Below are positions 1 to 8,507 of a DNA stretch of 64,000 nt, piece by piece. The position numbers and the translations under genes were made by a program. Positions within the stretch are counted from its first letter, which is position 1. Every line of letters starts with the position of its first letter. The stretch spans positions 62,001-126,000 of the forward strand of contig CANNIA010000003.1 of NCBI GenBank assembly GCA_947504705.1. Direction: 5' to 3'. Under the pieces are notes generated by a model. It did no database searches. It worked only from the letters and a program-made list of their open reading frames with translations, and had not been told where the DNA came from. This DNA is from Paracoccaceae bacterium. GTDB taxonomy: Bacteria; Pseudomonadota; Alphaproteobacteria; Rhodobacterales; Rhodobacteraceae.

Positions 1-253
1 GCGCTCAACTTAGCAAAATGCAATGCATTTCGAAATTACCCACAGGATTGCCCCCGGTTGCGCGATGGGTCGGTTAGGATCAGTTAGGAAACAACCACGC
101 CGTGTCTTCAGCGTTTGTATAATTCCCGCCGCGGAAAAAAGGATATTTTCGAGACAGCAGAACTTTTTCGCGGCGGCATTGTGGCAGTGCAAACTTTGGC
201 ACGAAACTTGCTAGTATGTCATTGGGGAACTGTAACAATAACCGGAGTAGATG

Positions 254-616
254 ATGAAACATCCTGTAGATGCCCATGTCGGAAAACGTATTCGCCACCG
301 CCGCTGGATGGTGGGGATGACGCAGCAACAGCTGGCAGACAAAGTCGGGGTGAAATTCCAGCAGATTCAGAAGTATGAAACCGGCATGAACCGCGTTTCG
401 GCCTCGCGCCTTTGGGACGTGGCGGACGCAATGGGCGTGTCGATCGCGTTCTTCTTCGAAGGGCTGGCCGATGCCGATGCGGCCGCATTCGAAGCACGCG
501 GCGACATGATGGCAGACAAGGAGGCACTGGATCTTGTGCGCTCCTACTACGCCATCCCGGAAGCCCAGCGTCGGCGGCTCTTCGACCTTGCCCGCGTCCT
601 GTCGGACGCTGCCTGA
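254..616 (+). CDS. XRE-family helix-turn-helix transcriptional regulator
   Basis: A 120-residue DNA-binding protein, probably a cytoplasmic transcription factor. The N-terminal two thirds (about residues 10-66) is a Cro/C1-type HTH_3 domain with the typical MTQQQLADKVG and QKYETGMNRVSASRL segments; the C-terminal tail is helical and not recognised. Two in-frame ATGs occur at 251 and 254; the GGAG at 244-247 is 6 bases from the second, so that start is preferred. Proteins of this size and layout are common in Rhodobacterales, but the target genes cannot be deduced here. The gene stands alone upstream of hisN, separated by about 75 bases. Confidence 0.85.
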   Translation: MKHPVDAHVGKRIRHRRWMVGMTQQQLADKVGVKFQQIQKYETGMNRVSASRLWDVADAMGVSIAFFFEGLADADAAAFEARGDMMADKEALDLVRSYYAIPEAQRRRLFDLARVLSDAA

Positions 617-692
617 GCTTGACCTTTGCCCCGCGTGCGATTAGCGCGCGGGGCAGCGGGCCACGTGGTCCCAGTGGACCGATGGGGGCCTA

Positions 693-1490
693 ATGCGGAT
701 TTCTGATCATCTTGCAGCCGAGCTTGTCGCAACGGCGCATGAACTGGCGGATGTCGCACGGGTTGCGACTTTGTCTTTTTTCCGCAGCCATGACCTTGCT
801 GCCGAAAACAAGGAAACCACGCGCTTTGATCCCGTGACCGCCGCCGACCGGCTGTCCGAAGAGCGGATGCGCGAAATCCTCGCGCGCCGGCGCCCGGATG
901 ACGGCATTCTGGGCGAGGAATTCGGCGTGCAAGAGGGGCACTCCGGCCTGACCTGGGTGCTTGACCCGATCGACGGCACCCGCAGCTATATGTCGGGCAC
1001 GCCGACCTGGGGGGTGTTGATTTCGGTCCGCGATGCCGAAGGGCCGCTGTATGGGATCATCGACCAGCCCTATATCGGCGAACGCTTCGAAGGCGGGCTT
1101 GGCCGGGCGGAGGTGAATGGCCCGATGGGTAAGGCCGCGCTTGGCGTTCGCCCCCCGCGCCCGCTGTCGCAAGCAACGCTGTTCACTACCTTCCCCGAAG
1201 TCGGTACGCCGGACGAAGGCGTTGCCTTCCGCAAGGTTGCAGCCAAGGCGCGGCTGGTCCGTTATGGCACCGATTGCTACGCCTATGCGCTGATCGCGGC
1301 GGGTCAGATTGATCTGGTGATCGAGGCTGGGCTGAAGGCCTATGACATCCAAGCGCCGATTGCGGTGATCGAAGCTGCGGGTGGTGTGGTCACCGACTGG
1401 CAGGGCAACCCGGTCTGGGACGGCGGTCAGGTGCTTGCCGCTGCCAGCCGCGAATTGCATGCCGAAGCGCTGACGCTGCTGAAGGGCTGA
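693..1490 (+). CDS. hisN: Histidinol-phosphatase, inositol monophosphatase superfamily
   Basis: Predicted to hydrolyse L-histidinol phosphate to histidinol in histidine synthesis, in the cytoplasm. The 265-residue protein has the Mg2+-dependent phosphatase signatures of the IMPase fold: a GEEFG motif, then WVLDPIDGTRSYMSGTP (metal-binding DPxDGT) and, near the C-terminus, YDIQAPIAVIEAAGG. The sequence looks closer to the HisN branch than to SuhB; a second IMPase-family gene (suhB-like, 30548-31333) lies elsewhere in the window, which supports distinct roles. Other substrates of this superfamily (inositol or nucleotide phosphates) cannot be excluded. A GGGGG tract precedes the ATG. Confidence 0.82.
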   Translation: MRISDHLAAELVATAHELADVARVATLSFFRSHDLAAENKETTRFDPVTAADRLSEERMREILARRRPDDGILGEEFGVQEGHSGLTWVLDPIDGTRSYMSGTPTWGVLISVRDAEGPLYGIIDQPYIGERFEGGLGRAEVNGPMGKAALGVRPPRPLSQATLFTTFPEVGTPDEGVAFRKVAAKARLVRYGTDCYAYALIAAGQIDLVIEAGLKAYDIQAPIAVIEAAGGVVTDWQGNPVWDGGQVLAAASRELHAEALTLLKG

Positions 1491-1500
1491 TTGGGCGGGA

Positions 1501-1526
1501 CCAAATTTCTTAACGAAGGAATTTGG
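1501..1526. terminator. Hairpin downstream of hisN
   Basis: Inverted repeat CCAAATTTCTT - AACG - AAGGAATTTGG, 11-bp arms with one G-U pair. It lies 10 bases after the hisN stop. Its AAGGAATTTGG arm is also found in the second of two tandem hairpins at 7071-7118, so this is a recurring 3'-end element as well as a probable terminator. Confidence 0.6.
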
Positions 1527-1672
1527 CTCGCACCGCTCAACGGGGCGTAGCAAGGCCATTGCAGGTTGCTGCCGTGTGCGGCTAAAATCCGCTTGCACGC
1601 CGTGTCCTTCTCCCTTCTGACGGCTAGCACTGGTTTCCGCTTGAAACCGAAGGGTGTGCGAAAGATGCACCC

Positions 1673-3019
1673 ATGCCAGATATCCTGATCCGCAATGCCG
1701 ATGTCGTGGTAACGATGAACGCCACCCGGCAAGAATTTAAGACGACCGACATTCACCTGAAGGGCGGAGTGATCCATGCCCTTGGCCAAGGCCTTGCCGC
1801 CCCCGGCGCCACGGTGATCGAGGCGCGGGGCTGCGTTGTGACACCGGGCCTCGTGAACACGCACCATCACCTCTACCAGACCCTGACGCGCGCTGTGCCG
1901 GGGGGGCAGGATGCGCTGCTGTTCGGCTGGTTGAAGACGCTTTATCCGATCTGGTCACGGTTCGGGCCTGAGGAGATGTTCACCTCGGCCCAGGTGGGCC
2001 TTGCCGAACTTGCGCTTTCGGGCTGCACGATGACTTCGGATCATCTGTATCTCTATCCGAACGGATCGCGGCTGGATGATACCATCGCGGCGGCGGGGGA
2101 AATTGGCCTGCGGTTCCACCCCACGCGCGGGGCGATGTCGATTGGCGAAAGCGCAGGGGGCTTGCCCCCCGACAGCCTGGTCGAGAAGGAGCCAGCGATT
2201 CTGAAGGACATGATCAGGGTGGTGGACCAGTTCCACGACCCGAAGCCTGGCGCGATGGTGCGCGTGGGCCTCGCCCCCTGTTCGCCCTTCTCGGTCAGCC
2301 GCGAGTTGATGCGGGACGCGGCCCTTTTGGCCCGCGACAAGCGGGTGATGCTGCACACCCACTTGGCCGAGAATGACGAGGATATCGCCTATTCCCTCGC
2401 CCAGTTCGGCTGCCGTCCGGGCCAGTATGCCGAGGATCTGGGCTGGACAGGCGCGGATGTCTGGCATGCCCATTGTGTAAAGCTGGACGGGTCAGAGATC
2501 GACCTTTTCGCCCGCTCGAGCACCGGGGTTGCGCATTGTCCCTGTTCGAATTGCCGGCTTGGGTCGGGGATTGCTCCAGTCCGGGCGATGCGGGACCGGG
2601 GGGTAAAGGTCGCTCTGGGGGTCGATGGGTCAGCCTCCAACGACGCGGGCAACCTGATTGCCGAGGCACGGATGGCGATGCTGCTGCAGCGGGTGGCCAG
2701 AGGGGCCGATGCGATGTCGGCGCGTGAGGTGCTGGAGATCGCTACGCTGGGCGGGGCGCAGGTGCTGGGCCGCGATGATCTGGGATCCATTGAACCCGGC
2801 AAGCGGGCGGATCTGGCGATCTGGGACATGGGTGGAATCGAGGCGGCGGGGTCCTGGGACCCGGTGGCCGCGCTGGTCTTGTGTGGGCTGACACGGGTGA
2901 AGGGGCTGATCGTGGAAGGACGTGAGGTCGTGCGGGATGGCCATATGGTGACAGTCGATCTGCCGCGGGTGCTGGAGCGGCAGCGGGCGCTTGCGGGGCG
3001 GTTGGCTGGGGCGGTGTGA
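1673..3019 (+). CDS. 8-oxoguanine deaminase-like amidohydrolase
   Basis: A 448-residue metal-dependent hydrolase of the amidohydrolase superfamily (ATZ/TRZ branch), most like 8-oxoguanine deaminases, which convert 8-oxoguanine to uric acid. Visible metal-site motifs: VNTHHHLYQT (residues 62-70), HTHLAENDEDI, DVWHAHCVKLD and the late LGVDGSASNDAGN containing the catalytic Asp. The C-terminus has the usual GSIEPGKRADLAIWD strand that closes the composite sandwich domain. It lies near guanine deaminase, which points to purine use. Older annotations of this family as hydroxyatrazine or chlorohydrolases reflect the fold; exact substrate is an inference. Confidence 0.8.
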   Translation: MPDILIRNADVVVTMNATRQEFKTTDIHLKGGVIHALGQGLAAPGATVIEARGCVVTPGLVNTHHHLYQTLTRAVPGGQDALLFGWLKTLYPIWSRFGPEEMFTSAQVGLAELALSGCTMTSDHLYLYPNGSRLDDTIAAAGEIGLRFHPTRGAMSIGESAGGLPPDSLVEKEPAILKDMIRVVDQFHDPKPGAMVRVGLAPCSPFSVSRELMRDAALLARDKRVMLHTHLAENDEDIAYSLAQFGCRPGQYAEDLGWTGADVWHAHCVKLDGSEIDLFARSSTGVAHCPCSNCRLGSGIAPVRAMRDRGVKVALGVDGSASNDAGNLIAEARMAMLLQRVARGADAMSAREVLEIATLGGAQVLGRDDLGSIEPGKRADLAIWDMGGIEAAGSWDPVAALVLCGLTRVKGLIVEGREVVRDGHMVTVDLPRVLERQRALAGRLAGAV

Positions 3020-3073
3020 TCGGTGCTGGCGGGTCTTTGGGCTTGGCGATAGAAGATCGGTAAGGAGAGCCCG

Positions 3074-3391
3074 ATGGACCACAATTTCGAAGCCCAGCGT
3101 CGCGAGACTTACGACACCTTCAAGCACTCGAAGGGGGTCAGCCTGCCGAAGATGGCGGTGGTTGAGTATGCGTTCTTCATTGAAGAGCTGGATGCAAGCT
3201 GGCCGGCCTTGGAGAGGGCAATGCGGCTGGAGGGGTTCGGGACGCGGCGGGAGAAGGACGGCGAGACCTTGATCGCCTGGGTCGGGCCGATCCCGGTCAC
3301 GCCGGAGGATATTTGGCACTGGGAGCGGATCGCGACTTCGATTGCCTTGAAGCATGACTTCTACCCCGACGGCTGGGAGCTGGCGGAATAG
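3074..3391 (+). CDS. rraB: RraB-like ribonuclease E inhibitor family protein
   Basis: Small 105-residue soluble protein resembling RraB, which binds RNase E and modulates degradosome activity in E. coli. It carries the characteristic central segment EYAFFIEELDASWPALERA followed by GFGTRREKDGETLIAWVG and an acidic, aromatic C-terminus. A good ribosome binding site (AAGGAG) lies 8 bases before the ATG. It follows the amidohydrolase gene by 54 bases and could be co-transcribed with it. Assignment rests on sequence pattern only; many alphaproteobacterial members are untested. Confidence 0.75.
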   Translation: MDHNFEAQRRETYDTFKHSKGVSLPKMAVVEYAFFIEELDASWPALERAMRLEGFGTRREKDGETLIAWVGPIPVTPEDIWHWERIATSIALKHDFYPDGWELAE

Positions 3392-3454
3392 CTGTCCACG
3401 GTGGACAGGTGAAGTCACCCGCATGGAATCAATGGGTTGTGTGTGGACGTTCGG
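3392..3454 (+). repeat. Copy A of a dispersed 63-bp element
   Basis: Starts directly after the rraB stop with the hairpin CTGTCCA-CGG-TGGACAG and ends with CAATGGGTTGT...GTGG.CGTTC. A related copy occupies 46866-46928 downstream of topA, in the same orientation relative to the preceding gene and with identical internal spacing; by hand alignment 47 of 63 positions match without gaps. Function unknown; it may act as a 3'-end or transcript-processing element. Confidence 0.6.
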
Positions 3455-3501
3455 AAAGGCTTAACCAAGCTTGCGCCGGGTCGGGGCGGTTATTGACCGG
3501 A

Positions 3502-3520
3502 GCGCCTTCGGCGCGTTTTT
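3502..3520 (+). terminator. Rho-independent terminator downstream of rraB
   Basis: Stem GCGCC-TTC-GGCGC followed by G and five Ts. It is placed to end transcription from the amidohydrolase-rraB unit. Confidence 0.7.
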
Positions 3521-3557
3521 CTTGTCTCGTCGTCGGGCTTCGCCTCCTCCTCGGTCA

Positions 3558-3603
3558 TTGGGGGCGCTTCGCCCCCCAAGCTTGCGGTTGCTTGAACCGC
3601 AAG
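3558..3603. terminator. Two hairpins between rraB and guaD
   Basis: First a G-rich/C-rich hairpin (TTGGGGG ... CCCCCCAA with a CTT loop, 3558-3579), then a perfect 9-bp stem CTTGCGGTT - gcttg - AACCGCAAG (3581-3603). They lie just beyond the 3' end of the minus-strand guaD and may terminate it. Neither is followed by a long T run. Confidence 0.5.
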
Positions 3604-3646
3604 CCTCCCCCAGAGGATATTTGGCGGAGAGAAAGATTTTTTAGCG

Positions 3647-4927
3647 TCAGGTCTCGTGGCGTTTGCCGCTGACCCAGACTTCGCACACAGCGCGGTCGTC
3701 GCCCATCATGATGGTGGGGAAGATGGCTTGCCACAGGGTTTCGGCGCGGCGGGTCGCCTGTTCGATGGCAGGGGTCGAGGCGAGGTCGATGATGACGAGG
3801 TCGGCCTCCATGCCTGGAGCGATGTTGCCGATTTTGTCTTCGGAGTGTAGCGCTCGGGCGGAGCCTTGGGTGGCGAGCCACCAAAGCTGTGACGGGTGGA
3901 GCGACTGGCCGCGCAGTTGGGCGACCTCATAGGCCGCAGCCATCGTGCGCAGCATCGAGAAGTTCGAACCGCCGCCAGTATCGGTGGCAAGGCCGACGCG
4001 CAGGTGTTGCGCAAGGGTCATGTCGAAGAGGCCGGAACCGATGAAGGTGTTCGAGGTCGGGCAGTGGACAAGGCTGGCCCCGGCCTCGATCAGGCGGGAT
4101 TTTTCGCGGGCGGTGAGGTGGATCGCATGGCCATAGACCGCGCCTTCGCGCAGCAGGCCCTGCGCCTCATAGGTGTCAAGGTAGTCGCGCGATTGCGGGA
4201 AGAGGTCCTTGACCCAGGCAATCTCATCCGTCTGTTCGGAGAGGTGGGTCTGCATCAGGCAATCGGGGTATTCGCGCCAGAGGGTGCCCATTGCGGCGAG
4301 TTGTTCGGGCGTCGAGGTGGGCGAAAAACGCGGGGTGATCACATAGGACAGCCGGTCAACCCCGTGCCACTTCTGCAAAAGGCTCTTGCTGTCGTCATAG
4401 GCGCTTTGCACGGTATCGCGCAGGCCTTCGGGGGCGTTCCGGTCCATGCAGGTCTTGCCGGCAAAGAGGCGCATCCCGCGCGCTTGGGCGGCGGTGAAGA
4501 TCGCATCCACGCTTTCGGGGTGGATCGTCGAGTAGGTGCAGACCGTGGTCGTGCCGCGCGCCAGCACCAGGTCAAGGTAGCGATTGGCGATGCCATCTGC
4601 ATAGGCGCGGTCGGCAAAACGCATTTCTTCGGGGAAGGTATAGGTGTTCAGCCAGTCGATCAGGCGTTTGCCCCAAGAGGCGATCATCGCGGTTTGCGGG
4701 TAATGCACATGGGCATCGACGAAGCCTGCGGAAATGAGCTTGCGGCCGTGGTCGTGGACCAGCGCGCCGGGGTAGCGGGCGCGAAGAGCGGCAGCCTCAC
4801 CCACGGCGGCGATCTTGCCAGCTTCGACCGCGACGGCCCCTTGGGAGATGTGCTGTGCGGCCTCGACCCCCTGAAGGAAGGGAGGGCCGCTGTAGCGAAG
4901 GACTTGGCCCAGGATCAGATCGGTCAT
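3647..4927 (-). CDS. guaD: Guanine deaminase
   Basis: Zinc enzyme that deaminates guanine to xanthine in purine salvage and breakdown; cytoplasmic. At 426 residues it has the usual length. Motifs: GFVDAHVHYPQ (HxH at residues 73 and 75), LMQTHLSEQTDEI, VYGHAIHL and the catalytic region ATDTGGGSNFSMLRTM, which is the guanine deaminase form rather than that of the 8-oxoguanine enzyme. Start ATG at 4927 follows an AAGGGG sequence. It converges on the amidohydrolase-rraB pair, so two purine deaminases sit within 2 kb; no xanthine dehydrogenase genes are present in this window. Confidence 0.92.
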   Translation of the reverse strand: MTDLILGQVLRYSGPPFLQGVEAAQHISQGAVAVEAGKIAAVGEAAALRARYPGALVHDHGRKLISAGFVDAHVHYPQTAMIASWGKRLIDWLNTYTFPEEMRFADRAYADGIANRYLDLVLARGTTTVCTYSTIHPESVDAIFTAAQARGMRLFAGKTCMDRNAPEGLRDTVQSAYDDSKSLLQKWHGVDRLSYVITPRFSPTSTPEQLAAMGTLWREYPDCLMQTHLSEQTDEIAWVKDLFPQSRDYLDTYEAQGLLREGAVYGHAIHLTAREKSRLIEAGASLVHCPTSNTFIGSGLFDMTLAQHLRVGLATDTGGGSNFSMLRTMAAAYEVAQLRGQSLHPSQLWWLATQGSARALHSEDKIGNIAPGMEADLVIIDLASTPAIEQATRRAETLWQAIFPTIMMGDDRAVCEVWVSGKRHET

Positions 4928-5139
4928 GCGTGTGCCCCTTGTTCGGCGGCAGAGTAGACAGTTTCCAGCCGCCGGTAAATTTTCGATGCACAGGGATGGG
5001 GTTGAAAGAGTTTCGCAAAAGAGCGAAGTCCGAGGGGCATAGGGGCGCGGAACGCCGGGGTCAGGCAGCTTGGCTTTGACGTCATGGCGAAAGCGCCTAA
5101 GCTTTGGCAGAAGCGACGGGCAGCAGCGACGGGGGAACC

Positions 5140-6522
5140 ATGGCGGAAATCACAGTCAGGACGATGCCCGACGCCATGGACGCCGAGCAGCTTGAAGCGA
5201 CGTTGGGTGCAGCGCTGGATGCGGCGCGCGCAGGCGATGCGGTGCGGGTCGGCGAGCTTTTGGACCCGGTTCACCCGGCTGACGTGGCCGACCTTCTGGA
5301 GCAGGTCGGGCTTGAAGACCGCGAAGCGCTGCTTGCCATGGGTTCGGCGGTCATCGACGGCGACGTGCTTTCGGAAATCTCGGACGCGATCCGCGAGGAC
5401 GTGCTGGATGCGCTGTCCGATGCTGTTGTGGCCGAAGCGCTGCGCGATCTGGACAGCGACGATCTGGTCGACATCGTCGAAGATCTTGAGGCCAAGGATC
5501 AGGGCCGACTTCTGGGAGCGATGGATGCGGCTGACCGGGTCGCGGTGGAGCAGGCGCTGGCCTGGCCCGAGCATTCGGCCGGGCGTCTGATGCAGCGCGA
5601 GTTGGTGGTCGCCCCGGACCACTGGACGGTTGGCGAAGCGATCGACTTTTTGCGCGGGGCGGATCATCTGCCCGATCAGTTCTACCATGTCATCCTGGTC
5701 GATCCGCGTCTGAGCCCGGTGGGCTATGTGACGCTGGGGCGGGTCCTGTCGTCGGGGCGCGAAACCCGGCTGCGCAACATTGCCGAGGAAAGCTTTCGCA
5801 CGATCACCGCCACGGATGACGAGGCGGATGTCGCCTATACCTTCAACCAGTACCACCTGATCTCGTGCCCAGTTGTGGATGCGGCAAACCGGCTGGTGGG
5901 CGTGATCACCATTGATGACGCGATGAACGTGCTGGACGAAGAGCACGAGGAAGACATGCTGCGTCTGGCAGGCGTTGGCGACGAGGCGGATGTCAGCGAC
6001 GGCCCGGTCGAGACCGTCAAGCAGCGCCTGCCATGGTTGATCGTGAACCTGTTCACCGCATCGCTGTCGGCGATGGTGATCAGCCAGTTCCAGCATACGA
6101 TTGCGACGCTGCTGGCGCTTGCCGCGTTGATGCCGATTGTCGCCTCGACCGGGGGGATTGCCGGGACGCAGTCACTGGCCGTGGCGGTGCGGGCGCTGGC
6201 GACGCGAGACCTGACGCGGGCCAATGCGGGCCGCGTGGTCCGACGCGAAATGCTGGCGGGGTTGATGAACGGGGTCGGGTTGGCGCTGATCCTGGGCTGC
6301 GCCGGGGTGGTGATCTTTGGCGACTGGCATCTGGGGCTGGTGCTGGCGCTGGCGATGATGGTCAATCAGGTCGTGGCGGCGCTGGGGGGGGTGATGGTGC
6401 CCTTGACGCTGGATCGGATGGGGCTGGACCCGGCTTTGGCCAGTGGGACCTTCGTGACGACGCTGACGGATGTGATGGGCTTTTTCGCCTTTCTGGGGCT
6501 GGCGACGGTGATGTTGACATGA
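5140..6522 (+). CDS. mgtE: MgtE-family magnesium transporter
   Basis: Inner-membrane Mg2+ channel/transporter of 460 residues. The order is an N-terminal superhelical MgtE_N domain (acidic, many Asp/Glu, about residues 20-125), a CBS pair (about 130-260) that senses Mg2+, then five hydrophobic segments starting near LPWLIVNLFTASLSAMVISQF. The pore-region signature MPIVASTGGIAGTQSLAV is present. An upstream TTG at 5104 would lengthen the protein by 12 residues, but GGGGGAA in front of the ATG at 5140 favours the shorter form. Its stop overlaps the start of the next gene by 4 bases (ATGA), indicating translational coupling. Confidence 0.9.
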   Translation: MAEITVRTMPDAMDAEQLEATLGAALDAARAGDAVRVGELLDPVHPADVADLLEQVGLEDREALLAMGSAVIDGDVLSEISDAIREDVLDALSDAVVAEALRDLDSDDLVDIVEDLEAKDQGRLLGAMDAADRVAVEQALAWPEHSAGRLMQRELVVAPDHWTVGEAIDFLRGADHLPDQFYHVILVDPRLSPVGYVTLGRVLSSGRETRLRNIAEESFRTITATDDEADVAYTFNQYHLISCPVVDAANRLVGVITIDDAMNVLDEEHEEDMLRLAGVGDEADVSDGPVETVKQRLPWLIVNLFTASLSAMVISQFQHTIATLLALAALMPIVASTGGIAGTQSLAVAVRALATRDLTRANAGRVVRREMLAGLMNGVGLALILGCAGVVIFGDWHLGLVLALAMMVNQVVAALGGVMVPLTLDRMGLDPALASGTFVTTLTDVMGFFAFLGLATVMLT

Positions 6523-7064
6523 CGGATGTAAAGGCGGACGCGCGGGCCGAGGCTTTCGCGCGGCGGGCGGTGGCCCATGCGGCCGGGCAGGGGCAGGCGG
6601 CGGAGATCCTGGCGGATTTCCTGGCAAGCCAAGCGGGGAAGGTTCTGTCGGGCTATATGCCGATGCGGAGCGAGATTGATCCGGTGCCCGCCATGGCCGC
6701 GCATCGCGGTCCAGTGGGGGTGCCGGTTATATTGGCGAAGGCTTCCCCTTTGCGGTTCCGGGAATGGTCGCCGGGGTGCCGGCTGGTCGAGGGGGCGTTC
6801 AAGGCGCTGATCCCGGAGGAAGGTGCATGGGTCGAGCCGGAGGTGGTGATCGTGCCCTTGTTGGCCTGGGATGCGCGGGGCTATCGGCTGGGTTATGGTG
6901 GTGGGTTTTATGACCGGACGCTGGACGGGCTGCGCAGCCGGGGCAGGGTGCTGGCGGTGGGCTTTGCCTATGCGGCACAGGAAGTGGCGGAGGTGCCGAT
7001 TGACCAGTTCGACCAGCGGCTGGATGCGATCGTGACAGAAAAGGGCGTCACGATCTTTTCGTGA
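6519..7064 (+). CDS. 5-formyltetrahydrofolate cyclo-ligase
   Basis: Converts 5-formyl-THF to 5,10-methenyl-THF with ATP (folate repair). The 181-residue protein shows the family landmarks: GKVLSGYMPMRSEIDP, the RFREW substrate region, LLAWDARGYRLGYGGGFYDRTL (the Gly/Tyr-rich ATP-binding motif) and AVGFAYAAQEV with a DQFDQ.LDAIVTE end. Start was chosen as the ATG that overlaps the mgtE stop as ATGA. Codon use matches its neighbours. The two-gene operon with mgtE probably reflects convenience of transcription, though the enzyme does need Mg-ATP. Confidence 0.9.
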   Translation: MTDVKADARAEAFARRAVAHAAGQGQAAEILADFLASQAGKVLSGYMPMRSEIDPVPAMAAHRGPVGVPVILAKASPLRFREWSPGCRLVEGAFKALIPEEGAWVEPEVVIVPLLAWDARGYRLGYGGGFYDRTLDGLRSRGRVLAVGFAYAAQEVAEVPIDQFDQRLDAIVTEKGVTIFS

Positions 7065-7070
7065 CACCCT

Positions 7071-7118
7071 AAAATTCTTGAGTAAGAATTTTGTCAAATT
7101 CCTTGCTTAAGGAATTTG
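7071..7118. terminator. Tandem hairpins between converging genes
   Basis: Two perfect hairpins in a row: AAAATTCTT-GAGT-AAGAATTTT (7071-7092, ending in a T run) and CAAATTCCTT-GCTT-AAGGAATTTG (7095-7118). Their arms are near-identical, and the second resembles the hairpin at 1501-1526. They lie between the cyclo-ligase (plus) and the AAA ATPase (minus) and probably terminate both directions. Confidence 0.75.
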
Positions 7119-7128
7119 GCGGCCTGCG

Positions 7129-8445
7129 TTAGTGCGTGATCTCTTCCTGGCGGACAAACATGTTGCCCCAGGCGCGATCAATCAGCTCTGGTGACATCTG
7201 GTAGGGAATTTCCTCGAAATCGCAGATCGCGATCATCTGGTCGATCAGAAACACCGGATGGTAGTTCGCATAGACGTTTTGGATGGTCGGATATTTGACC
7301 TTCATCAGATGCATGAGCGCGCCTTCGTCCAGTGGGATCTTCTTCCTTCGTGCAACCATCGCGAAGATCTTGAGGAACAGTTCCTGGTTCGGGCCGTCAA
7401 TCTTGATCTTGAAGAAGATCCGGCGCAGAGCGGCGCCGTCGAAGATCTGGTTGGGGTGGAAGTTGGTCGAGAAGATGACCAGGGTATCGAATGGGACTGT
7501 GAACTTTTCACCCGATTGCAGCGTGAGAATGTCGCGATGCTCTTCCAGCGGCACGATCCACCGGTTGACGATCTTTTGTGGTGATTCCTGCTGACGGCCA
7601 AGGTCGTCAATGATGAAGATGCCGCCAGTGGCCTTGAGCTGCAGTGGCGCCTGATAGGTCCGGGCCGTCGGGTTGTAGCCAAGGTCAAGCATCCCAAGCG
7701 TCAGTTCGCCGCCGGTGATCACCGAAGGTCGCTCGCAATGGACATAACGCGAGTCGAACTTGGTCGAACTGCGCCGCAAGCTGTTCGGGTCATCGACTTC
7801 CGCGTCCACGCTACGGTGCACGATGGGGTCATAGACCGCAATGATCTGTCCGGAATATTCCAACGCGCGCGGAACAAAGACCTTGTCACCTATTGCCGCG
7901 CGGATCCCGTTCGAGATCGAGGACTTGCCATTCCCCGGCGGGCCGTAAAGCAGGATTGATCTGCCCGAAGTTACTGCCGGGCCAAGGTTGCCGATCAGAT
8001 CGGGGGGCAGGACCAAGTGACCCATGCCCGACATGAGCTGGTCTCGGTTCAGTCGGATGTCACGGACGGACTGCTTCTCGGTCTGTACGCGATACTGGTC
8101 AAGCGGCACTGGCAGCGGGCCGAAATATTCGGACTGCGACAGGGCATCGAGGGCCCGCGCCTTGCCGGCGTCGGTCAACTCATACCCCATTTCGGCTCCG
8201 GACGTCGCATGCATCGTGCCCATTGCCGTGACAAGTTTCTGGGTGCGGATCATGTCGATCAAATCTTGCACCAACTGAGGCGGCAGGCAGATCACCTTTG
8301 ACAGCGCCGAAACAAACGTCTGGTTGGTGCGGAACATCGTCTTCAACAGGATGTCGCGCATCATGATGATCGACAGCCCGGTGTCGGCCAGACTGCGGGG
8401 CGAGTTGGGGGGAGTAACTCCCGAAACCGGGGCTTCAGCGTTCAT
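7129..8445 (-). CDS. AAA+ ATPase linked to the tad locus, role unknown
   Basis: A 438-residue cytoplasmic ATPase. Residues 1-150 form a helical N-terminal region including a winged-helix-like stretch (VCLPPQLVQDLIDMI to ELTDAGKARALDALS); Walker A is GPPGNGKS (about 168-175), Walker B is FIIDD (about 277-281), followed by a sensor region LVIFSTNFHPNQIFDGAALRRIFFKI. No transmembrane segments. It is the last gene on the minus strand of the tad cluster, 62 bases after tadV, with a GGAG site before the ATG. It is not one of the canonical tad ATPases (TadA, TadZ), so a chaperone, remodelling or regulatory role in pilus biogenesis is inference from position only. Confidence 0.8.
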   Translation of the reverse strand: MNAEAPVSGVTPPNSPRSLADTGLSIIMMRDILLKTMFRTNQTFVSALSKVICLPPQLVQDLIDMIRTQKLVTAMGTMHATSGAEMGYELTDAGKARALDALSQSEYFGPLPVPLDQYRVQTEKQSVRDIRLNRDQLMSGMGHLVLPPDLIGNLGPAVTSGRSILLYGPPGNGKSSISNGIRAAIGDKVFVPRALEYSGQIIAVYDPIVHRSVDAEVDDPNSLRRSSTKFDSRYVHCERPSVITGGELTLGMLDLGYNPTARTYQAPLQLKATGGIFIIDDLGRQQESPQKIVNRWIVPLEEHRDILTLQSGEKFTVPFDTLVIFSTNFHPNQIFDGAALRRIFFKIKIDGPNQELFLKIFAMVARRKKIPLDEGALMHLMKVKYPTIQNVYANYHPVFLIDQMIAICDFEEIPYQMSPELIDRAWGNMFVRQEEITH

Positions 8446-8507
8446 TCGACAGGCTCCGTCAACAATCCGGGCAAGATTGCAGGTTTAGACCGTATTTCGA
8501 ACTTGTG

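Noticed and set aside
23-250. Short open frames at the left edge
   Set aside because: No ribosome binding sites or recognisable protein features; region treated as upstream DNA of the XRE gene.
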